Assembly (NCBI GenBank): GCA_017883205.1
Contig: JADGNZ010000019.1
Coordinates: 1-64,000, forward strand
Reading direction: 5' to 3'
Source of the DNA: Thermoanaerobaculia bacterium
GTDB lineage: Bacteria; Acidobacteriota; Thermoanaerobaculia; Gp7-AA8
Length of the DNA: 64,000 bases
The notes beneath the pieces are model-generated. The model had not been told where the DNA came from, ran no database searches, and saw only the letters and a list, made by a program, of their open reading frames with translations. The position numbers and the translations under genes are program-made. This document shows, one piece after another, positions 1 through 7,420 of this stretch. Position 1 is the stretch's first letter, and each line of letters opens with the position of its first letter.

Positions 1-47
1 GATGCTTCCAGGGCGTCTGCCTAATCGACGCCTGAGGCGGTTCCCGA

Positions 48-95
48 CTGTCACCTATGTTCCCGGGCCGATCTGTTACCTATGTTCCCGGTCCG
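48..95. repeat. Tandem 23-bp repeats resembling an insertion-sequence end
   Basis: Two copies of a 23-bp word (48-70 and 73-95) share the core ACCTATGTTCCCGG, differ at two positions and are spaced 25 bp apart. Multiple short terminal repeats of this kind are known at ends of IS21/IS481-type elements with DDE integrases, and I recall this core from such ends. No transposase is visible, so the element would lie to the left of the window or be only a remnant. Confidence 0.35.
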
Positions 96-105
96 TACCC
101 GGCCA

Positions 106-142
106 CCTTCTCCCCCCGCAAAAGGCCCGCGGGGGGAGAAGG
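106..142. repeat. Perfect 14-bp inverted repeat (hairpin)
   Basis: The arm CCTTCTCCCCCCGC at 106-119 is exactly mirrored at 129-142 around a 9-nt loop. It has the look of a dispersed REP-like hairpin or of a terminator for something left of the window. No T-tract follows. Confidence 0.55.
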
Positions 143-319
143 CGCTCGATTGAAAAGCACTCCAAAGAGAAAGGAAGAGGTGCACCAAGGCGGTGCTCCA
201 AGCGTGTGTGAAATGCGGCGATCCGTTTGGTGGCGCCGGCGCGTCGTTTATCCATCGCCACCGGCGTATCCTGTCGCCAGCTTTCGCGCTCACTACGCGT
301 CAAGAAAAGGAGAGAGAGT

Positions 320-607
320 ATGGCTTATGGAGTAGTTCACTTCTTTCCCGGCGGGACCAAAGAGCAGTACGAGGCATCACTGGCAGCGGTACACCCAGAC
401 AGAAGCACCCTCCCGAAAGGCCAGATCTATCACGCAGCAGGCCCCTCGGCGGGCGGGTGGACGATCGTGGCGATCCACGACTCCAAGGCGAGTTGGGAAG
501 CGTTTCGTGACAACACGCTCGGTCCGAAGCTTCAGGCGGGCGTAGAAGGCGGCTTCGCGGGCCCACCTCAGGAGCAGGCCTTCGAGGTGTACAACCTTCA
601 GAAGTGA
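320..607 (+). CDS. Small Dabb / monooxygenase-like alpha/beta-barrel protein
   Basis: This 95-residue cytoplasmic protein starts at ATG 320, chosen because an AAGGAGAG Shine-Dalgarno sits at 306-313; in-frame upstream codons have no such site. The sequence (MAYGVVHFFPGGT at the start, a central GGWTIVAIHDS strand, a C-terminal AFEVYNL strand) fits the small dimeric alpha/beta-barrel fold of antibiotic-biosynthesis-monooxygenase-like and stress-response Dabb proteins. Substrate and reaction cannot be read from the sequence. It is a single gene, closed by a strong hairpin at 651-678 shared with the convergent peptidase gene. Confidence 0.7.
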   Translation: MAYGVVHFFPGGTKEQYEASLAAVHPDRSTLPKGQIYHAAGPSAGGWTIVAIHDSKASWEAFRDNTLGPKLQAGVEGGFAGPPQEQAFEVYNLQK

Positions 608-650
608 AGAGACGGGCTGCGGCAGATCTTTCGAAAGAGCCCAGACGCCA

Positions 651-678
651 AAAGGGCGGGCCCGTGAGCCCGCCCTTT
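651..678. terminator. Bidirectional intrinsic terminator
   Basis: A perfect 11-bp stem (AAAGGGCGGGC / GCCCGCCCTTT) with a 6-nt loop lies between two convergent genes. The A and T runs at its edges allow it to work on both strands. The design matches the hairpin after cspA at 41102-41127. Confidence 0.8.
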
Positions 679-697
679 GTTCATCGATGAAGTAAGA

Positions 698-2869
698 CTA
701 CTTACCTGCTCCGACCGCGCCGCCGCCGAAGTGGACCGGCACGTTCATTTCGCGCAGGAGGTTGTGAGCACCGTCGACGGCGTCCATCACCCAGAGCATG
801 TAGACGGCGTCGACGTGAATCGAGCGCGTGATGTTCTCGTCGACGACGAAGTCGGAGCCGAGCGATTCGTACGTGCCGTCGAAGAGCAGACCGCACAGCT
901 CACCTTTCGCGTTGAGTGTCGGCGAGCCGGAGTTGCCGCCGGTGGTGTCGACAGTCGATAGGAAGTCGACCGGGACGCCGCCGATCTTCGGATCGACATA
1001 GCCGGCCGTCTTGTTGGCGCGGATGGCGTCGAGCTCCGCTTTCGGCGCGTCGAACTCGCCGGAACCGGTGTTCTTCGCCAGCACGCCGCTGATCGTGGTC
1101 TTCGGCGTGTACATGACGCCGTCACGCGGCGTGTAACCCTTGACCTGACCGAAGGTGACGCGCAGTGTGCCGTTGGCGTCGGGGTAGAGGCGGCCGCCGT
1201 TCGATGCACGCAGCGCGTCCATGTACATCGGACGGATCTTCGACATCGCGCCGCTGAGCTCTTTCTGGTTGTGCTCGGTCTCGAGAGAGAGCGGCATGAT
1301 GGCCGCGACGAGGTCGATCATGGAGTCGTTGCGCGCAACGAGCTGCGCGGTCGTCTCGTCCTGCATCGCCTTGCGCTGCGCGACGTCGCCGACTTTCGTG
1401 TTCGCGTAGAGGTGATCGAGGAACGGCTCGACGCCGCCTGCTTTCGCGATTGCGGCATCGATTGGAGCGAGACGCTGATTCGCCGGCAGCTTCTGCGATT
1501 CATTGAGGAAGTAGCGCAGGCCGGCGCGGTCGCTGGCCGGCTCGATGCTTTTCTGCGCGCGGGTGACGCCTTCGGTGATGCGTGGCCAGTCGCGCTGCTG
1601 GAATCCGCCCTCGCGGTCGAGATCGGACGGCTTCGCTTTCTCCATCGAAAGGCGATACAGCGTGATCGATTGTCCCAGCATCGGTGAAGAGCGGAGGATC
1701 CAGCTCAGGACCGTGTCCCGCTGCTCGTTGGCGATCGACTGCTGATGCAGGGCGTTGATCTGGTTCATCACGTCTTTGTACTTTGCCGCCTCCGGATGCG
1801 AGGCGATGTACGCGGCGAGATCCGCTTCGCGCTTCTGACGCTGGCCGACGATGTGGAAGTTGTTGAAGCCGGTGAGCGTGCCGGTGTAGTTCTTCAGGAC
1901 GTTGTCGTTGCCTTTGATGCGGCTGGCGTTGGCGATCTCGACTTTCTTGTCGGCCTTGCCGAGGTCACGAAGGATGTTGTTCAGATCAGTGGCGTACTTG
2001 ATCGTCGTCGGATACGAGTAGCTCTGCATCTCGCCGACTTCCGCGGCGGTGCGATAGCGGAACGTGCGTCCCGGATAACCAGCCACCAGGACGAAATCGC
2101 CCGGATTCACTCCCTCGGTCGACACTTTGAGGATGTGCAACGGATGGTAGGGAACGTTGTCCTTCGAATAGTCGGCGGGCCTGCCGTCTTTGCCGACGTA
2201 GGCGCGCAGATAGGACCAGTCGCCGGTGTGGCGCGGCCACATCCAGTTGTCGGTCTCGCCGCCGAAGTCGCCGATGCCGAGGGCCGGCGCGTAGACGAGA
2301 CGAACGTCGCGGATCTCCATCTGCGTGGTGCGAAGATACTGCGAGCCTTCGAAGAACGAGGCCACACGGCAGCGCACGCCGCCCGGCTTCTCGCATTCGT
2401 CGACGAGCTGCTTGACGTTGCGGTCGATCGCTTTCTCGCGGTCGATGTTTGAGAGCGAGGGCGCCAGAGCACCGGAGACGCGTGCGGTGACGTCTTCGAT
2501 GTTCGTCGTGACGAATACGCGCGATCCGGGACCAGCCGGGAGCTCTTCCTCACGCGTCTTGGCGAGAAAGCCGTTGGTGATGAGGTCGCGCTGCGGCGTC
2601 GAATTGAACTGTAGCGCTCCGAAGCCGCAGTGGTGGTTGGTCACCACGAGGCCATCAGGCGAAACGAACGATGCGCTGCAACCGCCGAGCGAGATGACCG
2701 CGCCCATCGGGTCGCCGGTCAGATCAGCGAATCGCTTCGCATCGATCTGCAGCCCAGCCTTCTTCAGTTCCGCCGCCAGCGAAGGAATCTGCTGCGGCAT
2801 CCACATCCCTTCAACACCGAATGCCGACACCGCGGCAAAGCTGAGGATTCCGATCAAGAGTTTCTTCAC
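698..2869 (-). CDS. S46 family dipeptidyl-peptidase (DPP7/DPP11 type)
   Basis: This is a 723-residue exported serine peptidase that would release dipeptides from peptide N-termini in the periplasm. Residues 1-18 form a signal peptide. The catalytic His lies in VVTNHHCG (H79/H80), the Asp in the TDNWMWPRHTGDW region, and the Ser in GGNSGSP (S647). Length and motif order match family S46. In known members the residue after FD near the active site sets specificity: Arg in acid-specific DPP11, Gly in DPP7. Here it is FDG with Gly665, which suggests a preference for hydrophobic P1 residues. An AAGGAGAA Shine-Dalgarno supports the start. It appears to be a single gene, probably serving peptide nutrition. 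Confidence 0.93.
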   Translation of the reverse strand: MKKLLIGILSFAAVSAFGVEGMWMPQQIPSLAAELKKAGLQIDAKRFADLTGDPMGAVISLGGCSASFVSPDGLVVTNHHCGFGALQFNSTPQRDLITNGFLAKTREEELPAGPGSRVFVTTNIEDVTARVSGALAPSLSNIDREKAIDRNVKQLVDECEKPGGVRCRVASFFEGSQYLRTTQMEIRDVRLVYAPALGIGDFGGETDNWMWPRHTGDWSYLRAYVGKDGRPADYSKDNVPYHPLHILKVSTEGVNPGDFVLVAGYPGRTFRYRTAAEVGEMQSYSYPTTIKYATDLNNILRDLGKADKKVEIANASRIKGNDNVLKNYTGTLTGFNNFHIVGQRQKREADLAAYIASHPEAAKYKDVMNQINALHQQSIANEQRDTVLSWILRSSPMLGQSITLYRLSMEKAKPSDLDREGGFQQRDWPRITEGVTRAQKSIEPASDRAGLRYFLNESQKLPANQRLAPIDAAIAKAGGVEPFLDHLYANTKVGDVAQRKAMQDETTAQLVARNDSMIDLVAAIMPLSLETEHNQKELSGAMSKIRPMYMDALRASNGGRLYPDANGTLRVTFGQVKGYTPRDGVMYTPKTTISGVLAKNTGSGEFDAPKAELDAIRANKTAGYVDPKIGGVPVDFLSTVDTTGGNSGSPTLNAKGELCGLLFDGTYESLGSDFVVDENITRSIHVDAVYMLWVMDAVDGAHNLLREMNVPVHFGGGAVGAGK

Positions 2870-2982
2870 ACGTTCTCCTTAGGTTTCGTTCGAGGTGCAG
2901 CCTTCGACAGAATACGCTGGCTGCCCATTCCAAGACGACTCTCCCCTCTGCATAGCCTTCGGGTTAGCAGTCACGCGATCAG

Positions 2983-3714
2983 TCAGCGCTTCCGGCGATG
3001 TTCACCTGCTACGTAATGTGATACCAGCGCTCGTTGCTCACCGCGCTCAACCTGTGCCGGCCTGTAGCCATGCTCAGTTATCAGGGCGATGAATGCCTCC
3101 GGCGATTCGACCGCCGGCTCAAGAAGTCCTTTCGACATGAGACTGACGAACAGTGCACAGGAACGCGCTTGGCAGTTCACGGAACGCTCCGGGTTGAACT
3201 CGATATCCGTGAACCCAGCGTAGCGATTCAATCGCGACTCCAACCATTCGCGGTGAGGATAAATCGCATTGATGTAGAGCCAGTCGTAGAACGTTGTTTT
3301 TGGCTCCAGAGGGAACTGAATCCCCTCGAAGTCGAAGGCGATCAGGCGTCCCGACTCCCTCAGACGCGGATCGCGTTTCGCGTCTCTCGCTTCTGCTCCG
3401 TATAGGTCCGTGAACGGCCCACCACGCTCGAATACCTTGCTACCCTGAAACGCGCATTCCAGCGGCATCTCGCCATGTCGCCAGCGTACTTTCAGATGAA
3501 ACGCGCTCAAACGTTGCCCGACCTTCTCGGTCGACTTTGAGGAGACCTCCAGTAGCGGCGCGAGTCCTGCCGCAGCTGCCGCAGCATGGAGCGACGCGAC
3601 ATTCTTCTGCTTCTGGATAGGCGCGAAGCCCGGATGCCATGTCAGCCGGAAATGAAGCTCCTTCACGAGCTCGGGCTCATCGGGTGCGGGCACGAAAACC
3701 GGTCGTTCAGCCAT
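2983..3714 (-). CDS. DarT1-associated NADAR-type antitoxin
   Basis: This 243-residue cytoplasmic protein overlaps the upstream darT-like gene by 8 bp, a layout typical of a coupled toxin-antitoxin operon. Recognisable segments are LVKELHFRLTWHPGFA near the N-terminus, MPLECAFQGSKVFERGGP, LIAFDFEGIQFPLEP, TFYDWLYINAI and FTDIEFNPERSVNCQARS. These match, from memory, the NADAR-family proteins encoded beside DarT1, which remove ADP-ribose from guanine in DNA. I infer that it is the antidote that reverses the toxin's modification. It is not a macrodomain (DarG) antitoxin. The family name rests on pattern recognition and needs a profile search. Confidence 0.75.
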   Translation of the reverse strand: MAERPVFVPAPDEPELVKELHFRLTWHPGFAPIQKQKNVASLHAAAAAAGLAPLLEVSSKSTEKVGQRLSAFHLKVRWRHGEMPLECAFQGSKVFERGGPFTDLYGAEARDAKRDPRLRESGRLIAFDFEGIQFPLEPKTTFYDWLYINAIYPHREWLESRLNRYAGFTDIEFNPERSVNCQARSCALFVSLMSKGLLEPAVESPEAFIALITEHGYRPAQVERGEQRALVSHYVAGEHRRKR

Positions 3715-4225
3715 TAGGAAAGTTCCGAATGAGGTCCAGCGGAATGAATCGTGGTACGAGGATTTCGCTTTTCTCAGCCTGCGACAGTCTCTCTCTGATC
3801 GCCGGATCGCGCCAGTCGGTCCAGCTATACAGCACCTCGAAATCGATCATGTTCGCCGCTTCCTCGATTGGATGCGCTTGCACGCCGCTCTTATTGGAGA
3901 CATCCGGCGTGAAGAGAACCCCCTCCCACCGAAGAACTTCAGGGTGTACGTTGAGGAAGACCGAGTCAGTAATCCGTCCATCGGCGCGCGCGACATACTC
4001 CATCGGATGCGTCCATCGGAAACACAGATGCACGTACTCATCGAGTCCTCTCATGCCGTCAACATCATGGCTCCACTGGTTTCCACCCGGCGCCGGAATC
4101 TGAATTCCTCGCCGCTTCATCTCCGCGAGGGCCAACAACCCTCCATGCTCGCGGATCGAAACGAGATTCCGCCGGTCGGTGAAGTGGAAGAGAACGTTGA
4201 TGCGATCGAGTTGCTCTTTTGTCAT
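3707..4225 (-). CDS. darT: DarT-family DNA ADP-ribosyltransferase toxin (DarT1-like)
   Basis: This 172-residue protein is the toxin of the pair. DarT enzymes transfer ADP-ribose from NAD+ to bases in single-stranded DNA, which blocks replication. The N-terminal LFHFTDRRNLVSIREHGG segment is the NAD-binding signature. PAPGGNQWSHD, YVHLCFRWTHPMEY and DSVFLNVHPEVL follow in the usual order. The first two resemble DarT1 rather than DarT2. I chose ATG 4225 because homology begins just after it; a longer reading to 4255 is possible. No Shine-Dalgarno is obvious. The toxin gene precedes the antitoxin gene, and the nearest upstream gene is leuB-like on the same strand, 64 bp away. Confidence 0.8.
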   Translation of the reverse strand: MTKEQLDRINVLFHFTDRRNLVSIREHGGLLALAEMKRRGIQIPAPGGNQWSHDVDGMRGLDEYVHLCFRWTHPMEYVARADGRITDSVFLNVHPEVLRWEGVLFTPDVSNKSGVQAHPIEEAANMIDFEVLYSWTDWRDPAIRERLSQAEKSEILVPRFIPLDLIRNFPNG

Positions 4226-4289
4226 CGCATATCGACCGATCGGTCCCGCCACCATGGTACGCCGTTGCTCCTCTTGAAACCCGCAGAAC

Positions 4290-5357
4290 CTACAACTCCA
4301 CCCTCTTCAACACCGCCGCCCCCGCCGCCTTCGTGCCGAGGTTGCCGCCGAGGTCGTGGGTGGTTTCGTTGGCTTCGATCGCAGCAACTACGGCGCTTTC
4401 AATGGCGTCGGCTTCGGCGGTGTTGCCGAGGTATTCGAGCATCATGGCGGCGGTGAGGATGGCGCCGATCGGGTTGGCGACGTCCTTTCCGGCGTACTTT
4501 GGTGCGGAGCCATGGATCGGTTCGAAGAGCGAGACTTTGCCGGGGTGGATATTGCCGGAGGCGGCCATGCCGAGGCCGCCCTGGAGTGCGGCGCCGAGGT
4601 CGGTGACAATGTCCCCGAACATGTTGTTTGTCACGATCACCTCGAACATCTCCGGTGCGCGCACCATCTGCATCGTGAGGGCGTCGACGAACATGTGGAA
4701 GTGCTCGATGCCGGGATACTCGGCCGCCACTTCTTCGAACGTGCGCAGCCAGAGATCGCCGCCGAAGCGCATGACGTTGTTCTTGTCGGACATGCAGACC
4801 GACTTGCGCCCTGTCTTCTTCGCGTACTCGAAAGCGTGGCGGATGATGCGCTCGACGCCTTTGCGCGTGGAGACGTCCTCCTGGATGGCGATCTCGTCGC
4901 TCGTTCCCTTCTTGAAGTGGCCGCCCATGCCGACGTACGCGCCTTCCGTGTTCTCGCGGAAGATGACAAAGTCGACATCCTGGCGGGTCTTGCCTTTGAG
5001 CGGGCAGAGCCTCTCGTTGAGCAGCTTCACGGGGCGGTAGTTGACGTAGAGATCGAGCTGGAAGCGCATGCCGAGGAGGATGTCGGCGGCGTGCTTCATG
5101 TCGGGAACGCGCGGATCACCGAATGCGCCGAGGTAGACGGCGGCGTAGTTGTTGCGGATGTCGTCCATGCCGCCGGGCGGGATGGAGATGCCGGTGCGGA
5201 GGTACTCGTCTGCGTTCCAACCGAAGAGGACGAGCTCGAGGCCGAGGTTGCGGGCATCGTTCACGTGGTTGAGGACGCTCAAACCGGCGTCGATGACTTC
5301 GGGACCGATCCCGTCACCGGGGATCACAGCGATCTTCTTCGAGGTTTTCATCGTCAT
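4290..5357 (-). CDS. leuB: 3-isopropylmalate dehydrogenase-type beta-decarboxylating dehydrogenase
   Basis: This 355-residue cytoplasmic enzyme belongs to the isocitrate/isopropylmalate/tartrate dehydrogenase family. It shows the N-terminal IAVIPGDGIGPEV, the substrate loop LDLYVNYRPVKLL, VIFRENTEGAYVG, the metal-binding MFGDIVTDLGAAL and the nucleotide loop HGSAPKYAGKDVANP. The likely reaction is NAD-dependent oxidation and decarboxylation of 3-isopropylmalate in leucine synthesis. No other leucine genes are adjacent, so a related substrate such as tartrate cannot be excluded. Two starts 6 bp apart (5357 and 5351) are possible. A perfect TATAAT on the minus strand lies 11 nt before the first, implying a very short leader. 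Confidence 0.8.
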   Translation of the reverse strand: MTMKTSKKIAVIPGDGIGPEVIDAGLSVLNHVNDARNLGLELVLFGWNADEYLRTGISIPPGGMDDIRNNYAAVYLGAFGDPRVPDMKHAADILLGMRFQLDLYVNYRPVKLLNERLCPLKGKTRQDVDFVIFRENTEGAYVGMGGHFKKGTSDEIAIQEDVSTRKGVERIIRHAFEYAKKTGRKSVCMSDKNNVMRFGGDLWLRTFEEVAAEYPGIEHFHMFVDALTMQMVRAPEMFEVIVTNNMFGDIVTDLGAALQGGLGMAASGNIHPGKVSLFEPIHGSAPKYAGKDVANPIGAILTAAMMLEYLGNTAEADAIESAVVAAIEANETTHDLGGNLGTKAAGAAVLKRVEL

Positions 5358-5368
5358 AGCGGCGGCGG

Positions 5369-5374
5369 ATTATA
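5369..5374 (-). promoter_or_regulatory. -10 hexamer for the leuB-like gene
   Basis: TATAAT on the minus strand lies 11 nt upstream of the start at 5357. It is back to back with the plus-strand hexamer at 5398-5403, so the two -35 regions must overlap. Confidence 0.5.
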
Positions 5375-5397
5375 GACGGATGCTTCGCCGCGTCCGC

Positions 5398-5403
5398 TAT
5401 ACT
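5398..5403 (+). promoter_or_regulatory. -10 hexamer, leaderless start of beta-helix gene 1
   Basis: TATACT lies 7 nt before ATG 5411 and no Shine-Dalgarno is present, so transcription should begin at or next to the start codon. Confidence 0.5.
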
Positions 5404-5410
5404 TATTCGC

Positions 5411-7420
5411 ATGAAGAGATCCCTCCTCCTCGTCATCATCGTTCTTTCTTCTCGCTCGCTCTTCGCTGCCGCAGATCTCAACATCAAGAACACGCTCTCG
5501 GTCACTACCGTCAAGGCTGGATCGATTCTGCCCGTCTTTTACGAACTTCGGAACACTGGACCGGACAAAGCGGTGAACAACATCGTGACGTTCACGGTCA
5601 GCGGCGCAACCGCGGACAAAGACTGCACCGCCGGCTGTCCCGTCATCGACATTTTCGCAGGTGGGACGACGTCATTCCAGGAACAGCTGACCGTGCCTTC
5701 CGTCGCAGGCACGATCACGATGACCGCCTCGTTCTCCGGCGCCGTATCCGATCCGAATCTCGCCGACAATACGCAGACGACGACGGTGACGGTGTCGACC
5801 GACCCCGATGTCTATATCTCGGCCAATCTTCCCCGCCAGTTGGAACTGGGGCAGCCGTTCGAGCTCTCGATTCACCTCGGCAACACCGCGAACAGTCCCG
5901 CGCACGACGTCGCCGCTGCGATCGACTTCCGGCCCGACGCGATCGTCGATACGCTTCCGGACGGTTGTGTGAGTCCGATACCGGGCAAGATCTTCTGCCA
6001 CGTCGACACGCTCGCAGCGGGCGCGCCGATTGAGCCGTTCTGGGTTGCCAAACTCGAGGCGCCCGCCACCTTTGGCAACGGCTTGCTCGCCGTTTCCGCG
6101 CTGGTATCGGAAAGCGAGCAGGACTTCGATCAGGGATCGAACTGCTCCATTGCCACGGTGCAGCTCGCCGATACCTTCTACGTCACGGACTCCGGCAACG
6201 AAGGCAGCGGCTCGCTGCGTCAGGCGATTCTCGATGCAAACGCCGCGTGCACCGGCGGCACGCCGTGCACGATCGCGTTCCGGCTCACCGAGCCGCGTCA
6301 TGCCGGACCGTGGGACACGATCGCGATCACGTCGCCTCTGCCGGCGGTCACCGCGTTGAAACTCAAGATCGATGGCGGCACGCAGACCAGTTTTATCGGC
6401 GATACCAACGTCGATGGCCCCGAGGTCGAGATCAGTGGCGGCGGTACAGTCGATGGCGACGGGCTGCTCATCTCCGGCTGCGACGTGCAGGTCATGAATC
6501 TTGTCGTCAATGGATTCAGGCGCAACGGCGTTTCGGTCTCGCGGCTTTCCTGCGGCCTCTTCGCCACCACGGAACTGCATGATCTCTTCATCGGCACGGA
6601 TCCCACCGGATCGCAGGCGCGGCCCAACGGACAGCGCGGCATCGGCATCTCGCTCGGCGGCGGAACGAGCTTCTTCAACGACGTCCAGCTCGTGGACATT
6701 CACGACTGCGTCATCTCGGGCAATACGCTCAGCGGCATTTTCGACCTCGCGGGACGGGTCAACATCTGGGGCAACCGGATTGGAGTGAAGGCGCACAGCG
6801 ACGATCCGCTGCCGAACGGCGCCAGCGGCATCTTCATTGGGCCGGATGGATACGGATCTGCCATCGGTCCCGATATTCTGCGTCCCAACCTCGCCGGGAA
6901 CGTCATCGCATTCAACGGCGAGATGGGCGTCGCCGTCGCCCCCAACATCTTCAATGTGTCCATCCTCAGCAACAAGATCTGGGGTAACCGGCTCCTCGGA
7001 ATCGACGTCGGTCTCGACGGACCGACGCCCGCGACGAGGACACTCTCTGGCACTACTCTCCTCGTCCCGACGCTGACGCTGGCGCACTACGACCCGGTCT
7101 CGAAGAAGACGATCATCGAAGGCGACGCCTCAGCGGGCGGAGCATTGAGTCTCTACGCCAACGATGCGATCGATCCTTCCGGTTACGGACAGGGACAGCG
7201 TCCGGTCGGCGGCAGCCCGCTGATTCCCTTCTCCACCATCACTCACTATCACGTCGAGGTTGATGGCGATCTGACGGGACAATTCATTACCGCCACGTGC
7301 ACGAGAGTGGACTATGAGGGCTTCGCCAAGCCCGCAGGGAAGGGCACGGTTACAGAAGGAATCGACCAGGGCTTCCTCACGCAGACCTCGGAATTCAGCC
7401 GTGCGATCGAAGTGCGATAA
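5411..7420 (+). CDS. Secreted beta-helix protein, tandem paralogue 1
   Basis: This 669-residue exported protein has a signal peptide (residues 1-20, ending around SLFAA). Two CARDB/DUF11-like beta-sandwich segments follow (about 20-255), the second after VSTDPDVYISA. A GSGSLRQAILDAN motif of the CSLREXG type marks the start of a parallel beta-helix region (about 255-560), which contains the copy-conserved VKAHSDDPLPNGASGIFIG. The C-terminus ends in QTSEFSRAIEVR, shared by all three paralogues, and no membrane anchor or sorting tag was seen. The function is unknown; surface adhesion or polysaccharide binding is a guess. The next paralogue starts immediately after its stop codon. Confidence 0.85.
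   Translation: MKRSLLLVIIVLSSRSLFAAADLNIKNTLSVTTVKAGSILPVFYELRNTGPDKAVNNIVTFTVSGATADKDCTAGCPVIDIFAGGTTSFQEQLTVPSVAGTITMTASFSGAVSDPNLADNTQTTTVTVSTDPDVYISANLPRQLELGQPFELSIHLGNTANSPAHDVAAAIDFRPDAIVDTLPDGCVSPIPGKIFCHVDTLAAGAPIEPFWVAKLEAPATFGNGLLAVSALVSESEQDFDQGSNCSIATVQLADTFYVTDSGNEGSGSLRQAILDANAACTGGTPCTIAFRLTEPRHAGPWDTIAITSPLPAVTALKLKIDGGTQTSFIGDTNVDGPEVEISGGGTVDGDGLLISGCDVQVMNLVVNGFRRNGVSVSRLSCGLFATTELHDLFIGTDPTGSQARPNGQRGIGISLGGGTSFFNDVQLVDIHDCVISGNTLSGIFDLAGRVNIWGNRIGVKAHSDDPLPNGASGIFIGPDGYGSAIGPDILRPNLAGNVIAFNGEMGVAVAPNIFNVSILSNKIWGNRLLGIDVGLDGPTPATRTLSGTTLLVPTLTLAHYDPVSKKTIIEGDASAGGALSLYANDAIDPSGYGQGQRPVGGSPLIPFSTITHYHVEVDGDLTGQFITATCTRVDYEGFAKPAGKGTVTEGIDQGFLTQTSEFSRAIEVR

Noticed and set aside
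5672-7087. 471-residue minus-strand frame opposite beta-helix gene 1
   Set aside because: Shadow frame with the usual Arg/Asp-rich composition, and it is mirrored in all paralogues because they are similar in sequence.
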